DNA from: an uncultured Rhodospirillales bacterium
GTDB lineage: Bacteria > Pseudomonadota > Alphaproteobacteria > Acetobacterales > Acetobacteraceae
Length of the DNA: 8,536 nucleotides
NCBI GenBank assembly: GCA_903844785.1
Contig: CAIMVB010000113.1
Coordinates: 1-8,536 of the forward strand
Direction of reading: 5' to 3'
Both the position numbers and the translations under genes were made by a program. Every line of letters begins with the position of its first letter. Position 1 is the first letter of the stretch. This document shows positions 1 through 6,789 of this stretch, in pieces. The notes under the pieces are model-generated. The model had not been told where the DNA came from. It saw only the letters and a list, made by a program, of their open reading frames with translations, and did not search any database.

Positions 1-888
1 GAAATCATGGCCGGGGCGGTCCTTCACATAGGTGATCAGGCGTTCGCGCGGGCCGGCGGGGTCTGGGCGCAGCCGGTCCAGGGTGCGGCAAATGGCCTGC
101 ACCACTTGCAAATTGGTCCGTTCCTGGCGTGGGCCGATGCAGTAAGTGGCGCCCGGCACGCCGCGCATCAGCGCCAATACCAAAGCTTCCGCGTGATCCT
201 GCACATGGATCCAATCGCGGATATTCGACCCATCACCGTAGACGGGCAAAGGCCGACCTTCCAAAGCATTCAGTGTCACCAGCGGAATGAGCTTTTCCGG
301 AAATTGCCACGGCCCGTAATTATTCGTGGTGTTCGATACGAAGGAAGGAAAGCCATAAGTATGCTGCCAGGCGCGCACCAGATGGTCTGACGCGGCTTTG
401 GAAGCGGAATAGGGGCTACGCGGATCGTAGCGCGTATGCTCATCAAAAGGTGCGTCATTGGCGCTTTCGAGGGAGCCGAAAACCTCATCGGTTGAGACGT
501 GATGAAAGCGGAAATCCGCCTTCGCGCCGGCTTCCAGCCCTTGCCAATATTCCCGCGCGGCTTCCAGCAGCACCTGTGTGCCAACCACATTGGTGCGGAT
601 GAATTCCGCCGGACCATCAATGGAACGATCCACATGGGATTCAGCGGCCAGGTGCATGACGCGCGTCGGCTTGAAGCGCGTGAAGGCATCGCGCATCGCG
701 GCCGGGTCGCAGATATCGAGCGGCAGATGAATATGGCGGGACGATTTCAGCCAATCACCCAGGGAATCAGGGCTGGCCGCATAGGTGAGTTTATCAATAT
801 TCACCACGGTGGCGTCGGTGGTGGCCAGCAAATGCCGCACCACCGCAGAGCCGATGAAACCCATACCGCCTGTCAGAAGAATGACCAT
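1..888 (-). CDS. rfbB: dTDP-glucose 4,6-dehydratase, 3' end outside window
   Basis: Converts dTDP-glucose to dTDP-4-keto-6-deoxyglucose, the second step of dTDP-L-rhamnose synthesis for O-antigen or other surface polysaccharide; cytoplasmic, NAD-dependent extended SDR. Read on the minus strand, the protein starts [14 protein letters not shown], with the Rossmann TGGxGFIGS at residues 6-14. STDEVFGS places the catalytic T133-D134-E135, and YSASK gives Y160 and K164. Other hallmarks are [26 protein letters not shown] and RDWIHVQDH, and the frame is still open at PGHDF at the window edge. About 296 of roughly 350 residues are present. An in-frame ATG at 900 (MGRF before MVIL) is an alternative start with GGAA just upstream; 888 is preferred because family members begin a few residues before the glycine motif. 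It lies 91 bp after rho on the same strand. The rest of a rhamnose cluster is expected to the left (inference). Very confident on family. Confidence 0.95.
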   Translation of the reverse strand, partial: MVILLTGGMGFIGSAVVRHLLATTDATVVNIDKLTYAASPDSLGDWLKSSRHIHLPLDICDPAAMRDAFTRFKPTRVMHLAAESHVDRSIDGPAEFIRTNVVGTQVLLEAAREYWQGLEAGAKADFRFHHVSTDEVFGSLESANDAPFDEHTRYDPRSPYSASKAASDHLVRAWQHTYGFPSFVSNTTNNYGPWQFPEKLIPLVTLNALEGRPLPVYGDGSNIRDWIHVQDHAEALVLALMRGVPGATYCIGPRQERTNLQVVQAICRTLDRLRPDPAGPRERLITYVKDRPGHDF

Positions 889-907
889 GAAGCGCCCCAT
901 CCATTCC

Positions 908-939
908 GGCTGTTCGAATACAATTCCACCCAAACAGCC
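908..939. repeat. 7-bp inverted repeat upstream of rfbB
   Basis: GGCTGTT (908-914) and AACAGCC (933-939) are exact reverse complements separated by 18 nt. The repeat overlaps the candidate rfbB promoter and ends next to the GGAATGG in front of ATG 900. It has no T-run, so it is a poor intrinsic terminator for rho; it could be an operator or chance. Confidence 0.3.
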
Positions 940-950
940 CTTTATGTCAG
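923..950 (-). promoter_or_regulatory. candidate sigma-70 promoter of rfbB
   Basis: On the minus strand, CTGACA (945-950, five of six to TTGACA) is followed after 16 nt by TGGAAT (923-928, four of six to TATAAT). A start near 916 would leave a short leader before either rfbB start codon (900 or 888). The hexamers are visible; activity is inference. Confidence 0.35.
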
Positions 951-979
951 CAGCATGACCGTGCGGTGACCCGCGCCGG

Positions 980-2254
980 TCAGGTATTCATCGCGTCGAA
1001 GAAATCCTGGTTGGTCTTGCTGTATTTCAGCTTGTCCAACAGGAATTCCATCGCATCCTGCGTGCCCATGGGGTTCAGGATACGGCGCAGCACCCACATC
1101 TTGGAAAGCGTGCCGCGATCCACCAGCAATTCTTCCTTGCGCGTGCCGGATTTGGTGATGTCAATCGCGGGGAAGGTGCGCTTGTCGGAAAGCTTCCGAT
1201 CCAGCACGATTTCGCAATTGCCCGTGCCTTTGAATTCTTCGAAAATCACTTCATCCATGCGGCTGCCGGTATCGATCAGCGCGGTGGCAATGATGGTCAG
1301 CGACCCGCCTTCTTCGATGTTGCGCGCCGCGCCAAAGAAGCGCTTCGGGCGTTGCAACGCATTGGCATCCACACCGCCGGTCAGCACCTTGCCCGATGAT
1401 GGCACAACGGAGTTATAGGCGCGGCCAAGCCGCGTGATGCTATCCAGCAAAATCACCACATCACGCTTGTGTTCCACCAGGCGCTTGGCTTTTTCCAGCA
1501 CCATTTCGGTCACTTGCACATGGCGCGTCGCCGGTTCGTCAAAGGTGCTGGCTACAACTTCACCGCGCACGGTGCGGGCCATATCCGTCACTTCTTCCGG
1601 ACGTTCGTCAATCAGCAGCACCATCAGGAAGACTTCGGGATTATTCGCCGTAATGGATTTGGCGATATTCTGCAGCATCACGGTTTTACCCGTGCGCGGC
1701 GGCGCCACAATCAAGGCGCGCTGGCCCATGCCGATCGGCGAAATCAAATCAATGACGCGATGGGTATTATCCTTGGTCGGCCCCTTGGCGACGCTTTCAA
1801 CTTCCGGATTTTCCATCTTGAGGCGACGGTTCGGATAAAGCGGCGTCAAATTATCGAAATTGATCCGGTGGCGCAGGCTTTCCGGGTCTTCGAAATTGAT
1901 CGCATTGACCTTGAGCAGAGAGAAATAACGCTCCCCATCCTTGGGCGCGCGGATCTGGCCTTCCACGGTATCGCCGGTGCGCAAACCAAAGCGCCGCACC
2001 TGGGCGGGGGAGACATAAATATCATCGGGCCCGGGCAAGAAATTCGCCTGCGGGCTGCGCAAATAGCCGAAACCGTCAGAAAGGATTTCCAGCGTCCCTT
2101 CCCCGAAAATCGCCTGTTCATTATCCGCGAAGGTCTTCAGGATCGCGAACATCATATCCTGCTTGCGCAGTGATGATGCGTTTTCGATCTGCAATTCCTC
2201 AGCGAATGCGAGGAGGTCCGCGGGGCTTTTTGCCTTGAGTTCTGAAAGATGCAT
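980..2254 (-). CDS. rho: transcription termination factor Rho
   Basis: Hexameric RNA-dependent ATPase and RNA:DNA translocase that ends transcription at Rho-dependent sites and silences untranslated RNA. The chosen start gives 424 residues ([15 protein letters not shown]), matching the usual 420-residue Rho. Order: N-terminal helical domain (about 1-48), cold-shock-like primary RNA site with DGFGYLRSP (about 60-68) and [12 protein letters not shown], then the RecA-like motor. Walker A APPRTGKT is at 184-191, the catalytic-glutamate segment LLIDERPEE near 214-220, Walker B VVILLDS at 266-272, the Q-loop region around [17 protein letters not shown], the R-loop FKGTGN, and the arginine finger in SGTRKEELL at R372. 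All key residues are intact. The frame is open 32 codons further upstream (to ATG 2350), but that stretch does not resemble Rho, and AAGG sits 7 nt before ATG 2254. hemJ lies upstream on the same strand. Confidence 0.98.
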   Translation of the reverse strand: MHLSELKAKSPADLLAFAEELQIENASSLRKQDMMFAILKTFADNEQAIFGEGTLEILSDGFGYLRSPQANFLPGPDDIYVSPAQVRRFGLRTGDTVEGQIRAPKDGERYFSLLKVNAINFEDPESLRHRINFDNLTPLYPNRRLKMENPEVESVAKGPTKDNTHRVIDLISPIGMGQRALIVAPPRTGKTVMLQNIAKSITANNPEVFLMVLLIDERPEEVTDMARTVRGEVVASTFDEPATRHVQVTEMVLEKAKRLVEHKRDVVILLDSITRLGRAYNSVVPSSGKVLTGGVDANALQRPKRFFGAARNIEEGGSLTIIATALIDTGSRMDEVIFEEFKGTGNCEIVLDRKLSDKRTFPAIDITKSGTRKEELLVDRGTLSKMWVLRRILNPMGTQDAMEFLLDKLKYSKTNQDFFDAMNT

Positions 2255-2452
2255 TGGGTGCCTTGGCGTTTCGTGAGGCTGAAGATGACGGGACCCGAAC
2301 CGCGGCGCCGCACGCCCAAAAGGCGGCTTGACCGATGTTGCCGGATACACCCCTCACAAGGCGGCATATCCGTAAATGTCCCGTAAACGGGTAGAAGGGG
2401 AATGCGAAAGCGCCGGAGATGGCCCGGCGGGATCGCGAAAGGAAGGACCTTT
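2255..2452 (-). promoter_or_regulatory. rho: long rho leader, possible autoregulatory region
   Basis: The interval between hemJ and rho is 234 bp, and most of it would be transcribed as leader if the candidate promoter is used. It holds a 6-bp inverted repeat (2411-2416/2424-2429), a TTTACGG direct repeat spaced 11 nt (2370-2376 and 2381-2387), and no gene with a convincing ribosome site. A 71-codon frame from ATG 2367 overlaps the start of rho out of frame but lacks a clear Shine-Dalgarno. Rho genes in enteric bacteria are autoregulated by Rho-dependent termination in the leader; the same here is inference. Confidence 0.3.
2411..2429 (-). terminator. weak hairpin downstream of hemJ
   Basis: CGCCGG (2411-2416) and CCGGCG (2424-2429) form a perfect 6-bp GC stem with a 7-nt loop, 60-78 nt past the hemJ stop. 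Identical GCGAAAG heptamers flank it (2404-2410 and 2434-2440). On the minus strand it is followed by CTTTCG rather than a T-run, so it may only slow polymerase or be a leader structure. Confidence 0.25.
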
Positions 2453-2481
2453 TACTTATGGAGTCGAAGCCTCTCCGTCAA
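2453..2481 (-). promoter_or_regulatory. rho: candidate rho promoter
   Basis: Just after the hemJ stop, the minus strand reads TTGACG (2476-2481, five of six to the -35 consensus). It is followed by CATAAG (2455-2460, 15-nt spacer, four of six) or TAAGTA (2453-2458, 17-nt spacer, weaker). A start near 2445 would give rho an untranslated leader of about 190 nt. The -35 is good; the -10 is ambiguous. Confidence 0.3.
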
Positions 2482-2488
2482 CGGGTGC

Positions 2489-2941
2489 TCAGAACGGCTT
2501 CACAATCACCATAATAACAATCAGGATCAGCAAAAGGGTTGGCACCTCATTGGCTATGCGCCAGCCCCGCTCACTACGGGTGTTCCGGTCTTCGGCGAAA
2601 AGCCGCCGCGCGCGGGCCAGATCCATGTGAAAGGCCGTCATGCCAAGCAAGCCCAGAAGCTTGCCGTGCCACCAGCCGGCCCGCCAATCCACCACGCCGG
2701 GGGTCAGGATTAGCAGCAGACCGAAGACCCAGGCGGAGATCATGGCCGGGTTCATGATGGCGCGCAGCAGGCGCCGTTCCATTGTTTTGAACAACTCCCC
2801 CTGGGCGGCGCCGGGGGGCTGCTGCGTGTGATAAACGTAAAGCCGGGGCAGGTAGAATAGCCCTGCCATCCAGGCGAAAACGCTGATCAGATGCAAGGCC
2901 TTGGTCCAGGCGTAGAAGGGGCCGAGCGCTTCGATCACCAT
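2489..2941 (-). CDS. hemJ: protoporphyrinogen IX oxidase HemJ
   Basis: Inner-membrane enzyme that oxidises protoporphyrinogen IX to protoporphyrin IX, the penultimate step of haem synthesis in bacteria lacking HemG and HemY. The 150-residue product matches the family length and signature: WTKALHLISVFAWMAGLFYLPRL at the N-terminus, including the conserved His (H17), and WWHGKLLGL with the conserved Lys (K94). Four hydrophobic segments are visible, roughly residues 13-33, 62-80, 91-106 and 132-148, with a charged loop RARRLFAEDRN before the last. Its ATG is 3 bp after the ligase stop, and its AAAGGA ribosome site lies inside the end of the ligase gene, which suggests cotranscription and translational coupling. 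Location just upstream of rho is common in alphaproteobacteria (family knowledge). Confidence 0.93.
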   Translation of the reverse strand: MVIEALGPFYAWTKALHLISVFAWMAGLFYLPRLYVYHTQQPPGAAQGELFKTMERRLLRAIMNPAMISAWVFGLLLILTPGVVDWRAGWWHGKLLGLLGMTAFHMDLARARRLFAEDRNTRSERGWRIANEVPTLLLILIVIMVIVKPF

Positions 2942-2944
2942 GGC

Positions 2945-4486
2945 TTATTCATCCTTTCCGGCCGGGGCGGGTACAAGGCGTGGATGTGGCCCGTCTTCCA
3001 GCCGCCAGCGCGCCAGCACGGCGTCCCGCACGCGCGCGCGGACCACCTTGCCCTGCGCGTTGCGCGGCAATTCGGCAAGGCTGAGCCAGGCGCGGGGGCG
3101 CTTATGCTTGGCGAGGTCCTCGGCCAGTGGGATCGCCGCCTTCTCCCAGCCTTCAGGCAGCCCCTCAGCCACCGCGATGATGACCTCTCCCCAATAATCG
3201 GAACCAATGCCAAGCACGCAAAGTGCGCGGCCTTGGGCGGCGGGTTCAAGGGTGGTTTCGATCTCGGCCGGATGGACGCGATAGCCACCGCTTTTCATCA
3301 CATCGGAAGCGCGCCCCGCTAGGCGCAGCCGGCCACGCGCGTCAAGCACGCCCAAATCCCCGGTGCGGTGCCAGGCGCCGGCGGGGCGGGGCACCAGCCC
3401 ATCCTGGCCGATCATGCCGATATTCATATGCCGGGCGCGCAGCCAGATATCGCCGGGCTCGCCCTGCGGCAGGGGGGCGCCGCCTTCATCCCGGATGGCG
3501 ATTTCAACGCCCGTCGCCGGCCAGCCGAGATTGGCACCTAGCCCATCCTCATCTTCCGCCATGGCCGCCGCGACATCGGGGCCTTCCAGCACGGTGATGG
3601 GGTTGAAGCATTCACTCATGCCATAGGTCACGCGCACCACGGGGCCGAATTGCGCCGCGGCGCGGGCGTAAAGATCGCGCGTCAGGGTTTGTGTGCCGCA
3701 GAAAATGACTTTCAGCCCAGGCACAGCCTGGTCGGGGAAGAGCGAAAGGAGCTTCGCCAAAACCGTCGGCGGGGCGAAAATCGCCGCAAGCGGCGCCGCC
3801 AGCACCGGCGCGATACGGTCAGCGCGCACGCCATCCTGCAACACCACCTCTCCGCCATGATCCAACCAGGCATAGGTGATCAGCGCCGCGCCATGGGTGA
3901 AGGGGGTCATGAGCAACACGCGCTCACCCGGTTCGGGCGTGAAGGGCAGCACGGCGCGTTGCAGGATATTGGCCAGATAGCGTCCGCCATGGCTGTGCAA
4001 AATCGCCTTGGGCTTGCCCGTGGTGCCAGAGGTGAAAATGATCCGCCCCCAGGCATCGGATGGCACCGGCGGCAGGGGGGCGAAGCTGTCATCCGGAGTG
4101 ATGTCTTCCAGCGGCAGCGGGTCAAACCCCAGCGCCGCTAGCCGCGCGCAGGAAGCCTGCGGGGCGATGATGCGCTTGAAGCCGGTAAGCTGCGCGAACC
4201 AGCCCAATTCGGCATCGGTGGAGCCCGTATTGCAGGGGGTTTCCGCCACGCCGGCCAAAGTCAGCCCATAACTCACCCAGGGCGCATCGCAGCCATTAGG
4301 GACGAAGGTGGCCACCGGCTGGCCGGGTTCAAAGCCTTCGGCCATCAGGCGGCGCGCCAGCCCATGGGCGCGGGCGGACAGCGCCGCATAGGTGATGGTG
4401 GCGCTGCCATCAGTAATCGCGACGCGCGGGCCGAAGCGCCGCGCCAAGGTCAGAAGGTCCGAAGACCAGGGAATACCATCCTGCAT
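2945..4486 (-). CDS. class I adenylate-forming acyl-CoA ligase
   Basis: Activates a carboxylic acid with ATP to an acyl-adenylate and transfers it to CoA; the acid is unknown. The 513-residue protein has the ANL core motifs in order: A3 P-loop TSGTTGKPK (152-160), A5 YGMSE (288-292), A7 TGD (375-377), A8 GRASDVMKSGGYRVHPAEIE (391-410), and the A10 lysine in NAQGKVVR (K480). All look intact. At 513 residues it is closer in length to the benzoate/chlorobenzoate or medium-chain ligases than to the longer FadD forms, but this does not fix the substrate. ATG 4486 (MQDGIPWSSDLL) is chosen with GAGAG upstream; the 53 extra codons back to 4645 are Arg/Pro-rich, unlike the family, and overlap the divergent hydrolase gene. 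No signal peptide, so cytoplasmic. The stop is 3 bp before hemJ; no metabolic link to haem is evident. Confidence 0.9.
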   Translation of the reverse strand: MQDGIPWSSDLLTLARRFGPRVAITDGSATITYAALSARAHGLARRLMAEGFEPGQPVATFVPNGCDAPWVSYGLTLAGVAETPCNTGSTDAELGWFAQLTGFKRIIAPQASCARLAALGFDPLPLEDITPDDSFAPLPPVPSDAWGRIIFTSGTTGKPKAILHSHGGRYLANILQRAVLPFTPEPGERVLLMTPFTHGAALITYAWLDHGGEVVLQDGVRADRIAPVLAAPLAAIFAPPTVLAKLLSLFPDQAVPGLKVIFCGTQTLTRDLYARAAAQFGPVVRVTYGMSECFNPITVLEGPDVAAAMAEDEDGLGANLGWPATGVEIAIRDEGGAPLPQGEPGDIWLRARHMNIGMIGQDGLVPRPAGAWHRTGDLGVLDARGRLRLAGRASDVMKSGGYRVHPAEIETTLEPAAQGRALCVLGIGSDYWGEVIIAVAEGLPEGWEKAAIPLAEDLAKHKRPRAWLSLAELPRNAQGKVVRARVRDAVLARWRLEDGPHPRLVPAPAGKDE

Positions 4487-4580
4487 GGGGCCAGACTCTC
4501 GCCAGCCGGGGCGCGCGTCAATGCGGGGCTTGATTGCGCGGCGTGGTTCGGGCGGGATGGGGGCAAGAAGGAAACCCATC
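4487..4580. promoter_or_regulatory. divergent intergenic region, ligase/hydrolase
   Basis: This 94-bp GC-rich gap must hold the start signals of two divergent genes. On the plus side, AAGGA (4568-4572) lies 8 nt before ATG 4581 and decides the hydrolase start. On the minus side only a TTGACG-like -35 is visible, with no good -10. No convincing promoter pair or operator dyad was found. Confidence 0.4.
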
Positions 4581-5726
4581 ATGCAAACCCTTGCCACACC
4601 AACCCTGCCGCCAGGCATCCGCTCTCGTTTTTTGGAAGGCATCAATGGGCTGCGGGTCCATCTGCTGGAAGCGGGGCATGAAACGCCGGGCCGGCCCTGT
4701 CTTTTGCTGCTGCATGGCTTTCCGGAACTCGCCTATTCCTGGCGGCATGTGATGCTGCCGCTGGCCGCCATGGGCTATCATGTGGTGGCGCCGGATCAGC
4801 GCGGTTATGGCCGCACTACGGGGGCTGAGACGGATTATGATGCGCCGCTGGCGCCGTTTCGCCTGACCAATCTGGTGCGTGATGCGCTGGGGGTGGTGGC
4901 GGCGCTTGGCTACCGCGACGTGGCGGCAGTGATTGGGCATGATTTCGGATCTCCGGTCGCTGCCTGGTGCGCGCTGACGCGCCCCGATGTGTTCCGCCGC
5001 GTGGCACTGATGAGCGCGCCTTTCGCCGGCGGGCCGGATTGGCCGAAGCCCGGCCAGAATGCCGGCGGTTCTTCCGCCATGCCAGGGCTGGATGAGGCTT
5101 TGGCCGCGCTGGCGCGCCCGCGCAAACACTACCATGCTTATTACGCCACGCGCCCAGCCAATGCGGATATGATGGGCGCAGCGCAAGGGCTGCACGCTTT
5201 CATGCGCGCCTATTACCACCACAAAAGCGCTGATTGGGCCGCGAACAAACCGCATAAGCTGCGTGATTGGTCGGCCGAGGAAATGGCGAAGCTGCCCACC
5301 TACTACGTGATGGACCGCGCCGAGACCATGCCGGAGACTGTCGCGCATGAAATGCCAAGCGCGGCAGAGGTTGCAGGCTGCACCTGGATGACGGAAGCGG
5401 AAATGGCGGTTTATGCGGAAGAATATGGCCGCACCGGATTTCAGGGTGGGCTCAATTGGTATCGCACGCGCTTCGCGCCGGAAGTGAATGCTGATTTGGC
5501 GTTATTCGCCGGGCGCAGCATTGATGTGCCTTCCATCTTCATCGCCGGTGCGGCGGATTGGGGCGTGTTTCAAGCCCCCGGCGCCTTTGAGCGTATGCAG
5601 GGCATTGCCTGCACACGCATGGCGGCGGCGCATCTGGTGCCAGGTGCCGGGCATTGGGTGCAGCAGGAACAACCGGCGCGCACGGTGGAATTGCTCAAGG
5701 AATTGCTGGCAATGCCCTTTGTGTGA
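4581..5726 (+). CDS. epoxide-hydrolase-type alpha/beta hydrolase
   Basis: Predicted to open an epoxide to a diol through an Asp-ester intermediate; substrate unknown. Motifs in the 381-residue product: oxyanion HGFP (45-48), RGYGRT, nucleophile elbow GHDFGS with Asp121 where esterases have Ser, acid in AGAADWG (D326), and His358 in GAGHWVQQEQP. The cap carries GGLNWYR (Tyr294), matching one of the two ring-opening tyrosines of soluble epoxide hydrolases, and a YY pair at 187-188 that may supply the other. The segment between Asp121 and NWYR is about 170 residues, longer than in compact bacterial enzymes of about 290-300 residues, so the lid seems enlarged. A haloalkane or haloacetate dehalogenase is less likely given NWYR. 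Start 4581 is chosen for its AAGGA site; a frame open from 4392 crosses the ligase start and is rejected. No signal peptide. Divergent from the ligase. Confidence 0.85.
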   Translation: MQTLATPTLPPGIRSRFLEGINGLRVHLLEAGHETPGRPCLLLLHGFPELAYSWRHVMLPLAAMGYHVVAPDQRGYGRTTGAETDYDAPLAPFRLTNLVRDALGVVAALGYRDVAAVIGHDFGSPVAAWCALTRPDVFRRVALMSAPFAGGPDWPKPGQNAGGSSAMPGLDEALAALARPRKHYHAYYATRPANADMMGAAQGLHAFMRAYYHHKSADWAANKPHKLRDWSAEEMAKLPTYYVMDRAETMPETVAHEMPSAAEVAGCTWMTEAEMAVYAEEYGRTGFQGGLNWYRTRFAPEVNADLALFAGRSIDVPSIFIAGAADWGVFQAPGAFERMQGIACTRMAAAHLVPGAGHWVQQEQPARTVELLKELLAMPFV

Positions 5727-5739
5727 TGCGCCCCTCCGG

Positions 5740-6549
5740 TCAAGCTGCCAATAGGGTCGGCAGCTTTGGCGCCTTGGCCAATACGTCCTGGGTCACGCTG
5801 CCAAGTACCAGATTGCGCAGCGGTGAATGCCGCATGGCGCCCATCACCAGCATGTCGGATTCCGTATCGGCCGCTGCGGCCATAAGCCTTTCCAGCGCAC
5901 CAAAACTACCGCGTTGCAAAGCCATGAAGCGCGGTTTGGCGCCATGGCGCGCAAGCAAATGGGCAAGTTCAATGCCCGATTGTCCGGGGCGCAATTCCTT
6001 ATCGTTGCTGACGGTGACGATGACGACCTCCGCCGCGCTTCGGATCAGCGGCAAGGCGCCATGAATAGCCCGCACCGAAGCTGGGCTTGCGTCCCAAGCC
6101 ACCAGAATGCGCTGTGGCAAGCCGGTAAGGGGCTGGGCCGCAGGTGCCAATGGAACCGGGCGCCCGGAATCAAAAACGGCGGCGTGGATCAGGATTTGTG
6201 CCCCGATACCCGGCGCGCCGTGAAGGGTAAGGACCGCCAGATCACTGACGCGCAGATGATCAGCAAAGGCCTCTCCATTGCCATAGGCGAAGCTGGTGCG
6301 CTTCCTGATCTCGCACGCGACATTATGGCGTTGTGCGATTAAGGTCAGATGATCGGCACTGGGGTCTTCAAGCAGCCTTGCGGCATCATCCGCAGGGCTT
6401 GGCGCGGTTAGCGCGGTATCAATCGGGAAGATCAGCGCTGTCAGATGCGCGGAAAAAGCGCTGGCGAGCGCGAGGGCGGTGGCGGTTTGCGGCCCTGCTT
6501 CTGCGTCATCGGCGGGGTCAAAATGGGTCAGAATACTGGTGAAGTTCAT
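5740..6549 (-). CDS. tandem universal stress protein (UspA family)
   Basis: Cytoplasmic protein of the UspA superfamily; many members are induced by starvation, oxygen limitation or redox stress, some binding ATP. The 269 residues hold two Usp-like halves. The first (about 1-140) opens MNFTSILTHFDPADDAEAG and lacks a recognisable nucleotide loop. The second (about 152-269) opens QRILVAWDASPASVRAIHGALP and ends with MLVMGAMRHSPLRNLVLGSVTQDVL. The usual G-x2-G-x9-G-S/T ATP loop is only partly kept: first Gly (237) and final GS (250-251) are present, but the second Gly is Arg, so ATP binding is uncertain. ATG 6549 has GGAG about 10 nt upstream; an upstream in-frame ATG at 6576 has no better support. 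The gene converges with the hydrolase (13 bp apart) and has FNR-like dyads upstream. Confidence 0.85.
   Translation of the reverse strand: MNFTSILTHFDPADDAEAGPQTATALALASAFSAHLTALIFPIDTALTAPSPADDAARLLEDPSADHLTLIAQRHNVACEIRKRTSFAYGNGEAFADHLRVSDLAVLTLHGAPGIGAQILIHAAVFDSGRPVPLAPAAQPLTGLPQRILVAWDASPASVRAIHGALPLIRSAAEVVIVTVSNDKELRPGQSGIELAHLLARHGAKPRFMALQRGSFGALERLMAAAADTESDMLVMGAMRHSPLRNLVLGSVTQDVLAKAPKLPTLLAA
5742..5766. terminator. hairpin at the convergent gene junction
   Basis: AAGCTGCC (5742-5749) and GGCAGCTT (5759-5766) form a perfect 8-bp stem with a 9-nt loop, starting 16 nt past the hydrolase stop. It lies in the last codons of the opposing stress-protein gene, whose stop is at 5740. 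On the plus strand it ends in a short CTTTGG rather than a long T-run. Best read as the hydrolase terminator built into the neighbour's coding sequence; strength uncertain. Confidence 0.45.
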
Positions 6550-6684
6550 TTCAAAACTGCTCCGGCTGCCGCACATCTTCAGGGGTTGTTGCCTGTGATG
6601 GCGTGTTTGACTGGCTTGCGCGGCAGCATGCCAAAAGGCGCCACCGCCGCAGGGTAGGGCTATTGCAGCGCGTGCGGATCAGTA

Positions 6685-6698
6685 TTGAGATGGGTCAA
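6685..6698. promoter_or_regulatory. FNR/Anr-like dyad upstream of the stress protein
   Basis: TTGAGATGGGTCAA keeps the TTGA-N6-TCAA skeleton of the 14-bp FNR/Anr/FixK box (TTGAT-N4-ATCAA), with the two inner positions deviating. It lies about 140 bp before the ATG of a Usp gene, a class often controlled by oxygen regulators. Match visible; function inferred. Confidence 0.3.
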
Positions 6699-6715
6699 GA
6701 TTACGCGGAATAATC
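6699..6715. repeat. dyad GATTA-N7-TAATC next to the FNR-like site
   Basis: GATTA (6699-6703) and TAATC (6711-6715) are exact reverse complements with a 7-nt gap, directly abutting the FNR-like dyad. Possibly a second operator; could be chance in an AT-richer stretch. Confidence 0.3.
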
Positions 6716-6750
6716 GGAAAAGCATTTTATCAAGTAGTGAATAGTGGCGG

Positions 6751-6776
6751 TATGCGCCGGGATTTTCCCGGCGCAT
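6751..6776 (-). terminator. strong stem-loop after the solute-binding gene
   Basis: TATGCGCCGGGA (6751-6762) and TCCCGGCGCATA (6766-6776 with the preceding T at 6765) form a near-complete 12-bp GC-rich stem with a very short T loop, starting about 13 nt past the stop at 6790. On the minus strand the stem is followed by CCGCCACTATTC, without a T-run. Most likely the 3' end or an RNA-stabilising structure of the SDR/solute-binding transcript. Confidence 0.55.
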
Positions 6777-6789
6777 ATATAGTCAGCTA

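Larger units (their letters stand above)
6550..6789. other. intergenic region upstream of the stress protein
   Basis: 240 bp with no supported gene. Its right end holds the stem-loop closing the SDR/solute-binding unit (6751-6776). Its middle holds two abutting dyads (6685-6715). The stretch 6550-6684 should carry the stress-protein promoter and leader, but no clear -10/-35 pair was seen. The part around 6700-6750 is visibly more AT-rich than the flanking genes. Confidence 0.5.

Noticed and set aside
1469..2173. Plus-strand open frame of 234 codons opposite rho
   Set aside because: It is antisense to an intact, fully conserved Rho coding sequence, its composition (His/Arg/Gly rich) is typical of a shadow frame, and it has no recognisable domain.
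2255..2350. N-terminal extension of Rho by 32 residues
   Set aside because: The frame is open but the sequence is Pro/Arg/His rich and unlike Rho; MHLSELK at 2254 has a ribosome site and gives the normal length.
2152..2367. 71-codon frame overlapping the start of rho, as a leader peptide
   Set aside because: No good ribosome site, no conserved content, and a 100-bp out-of-frame overlap with rho; kept only as a remark in the leader entry.
4527..4558. TTGATT as -35 of the hydrolase promoter
   Set aside because: The hexamer at the right spacing is CGGGAT, which does not resemble a -10 element.
4392..4580. Longer start for the hydrolase
   Set aside because: It runs into the ligase start and lacks the AAGGA ribosome site found before 4581.
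4487..4645. Longer start for the acyl-CoA ligase
   Set aside because: It would overlap the start of the divergent hydrolase and adds a non-conserved Arg/Pro-rich stretch.
4518..5348. Minus-strand open frame of 276 codons opposite the hydrolase
   Set aside because: Rich in Arg, His and Gln with no domain pattern; the opposite strand carries all hydrolase motifs.
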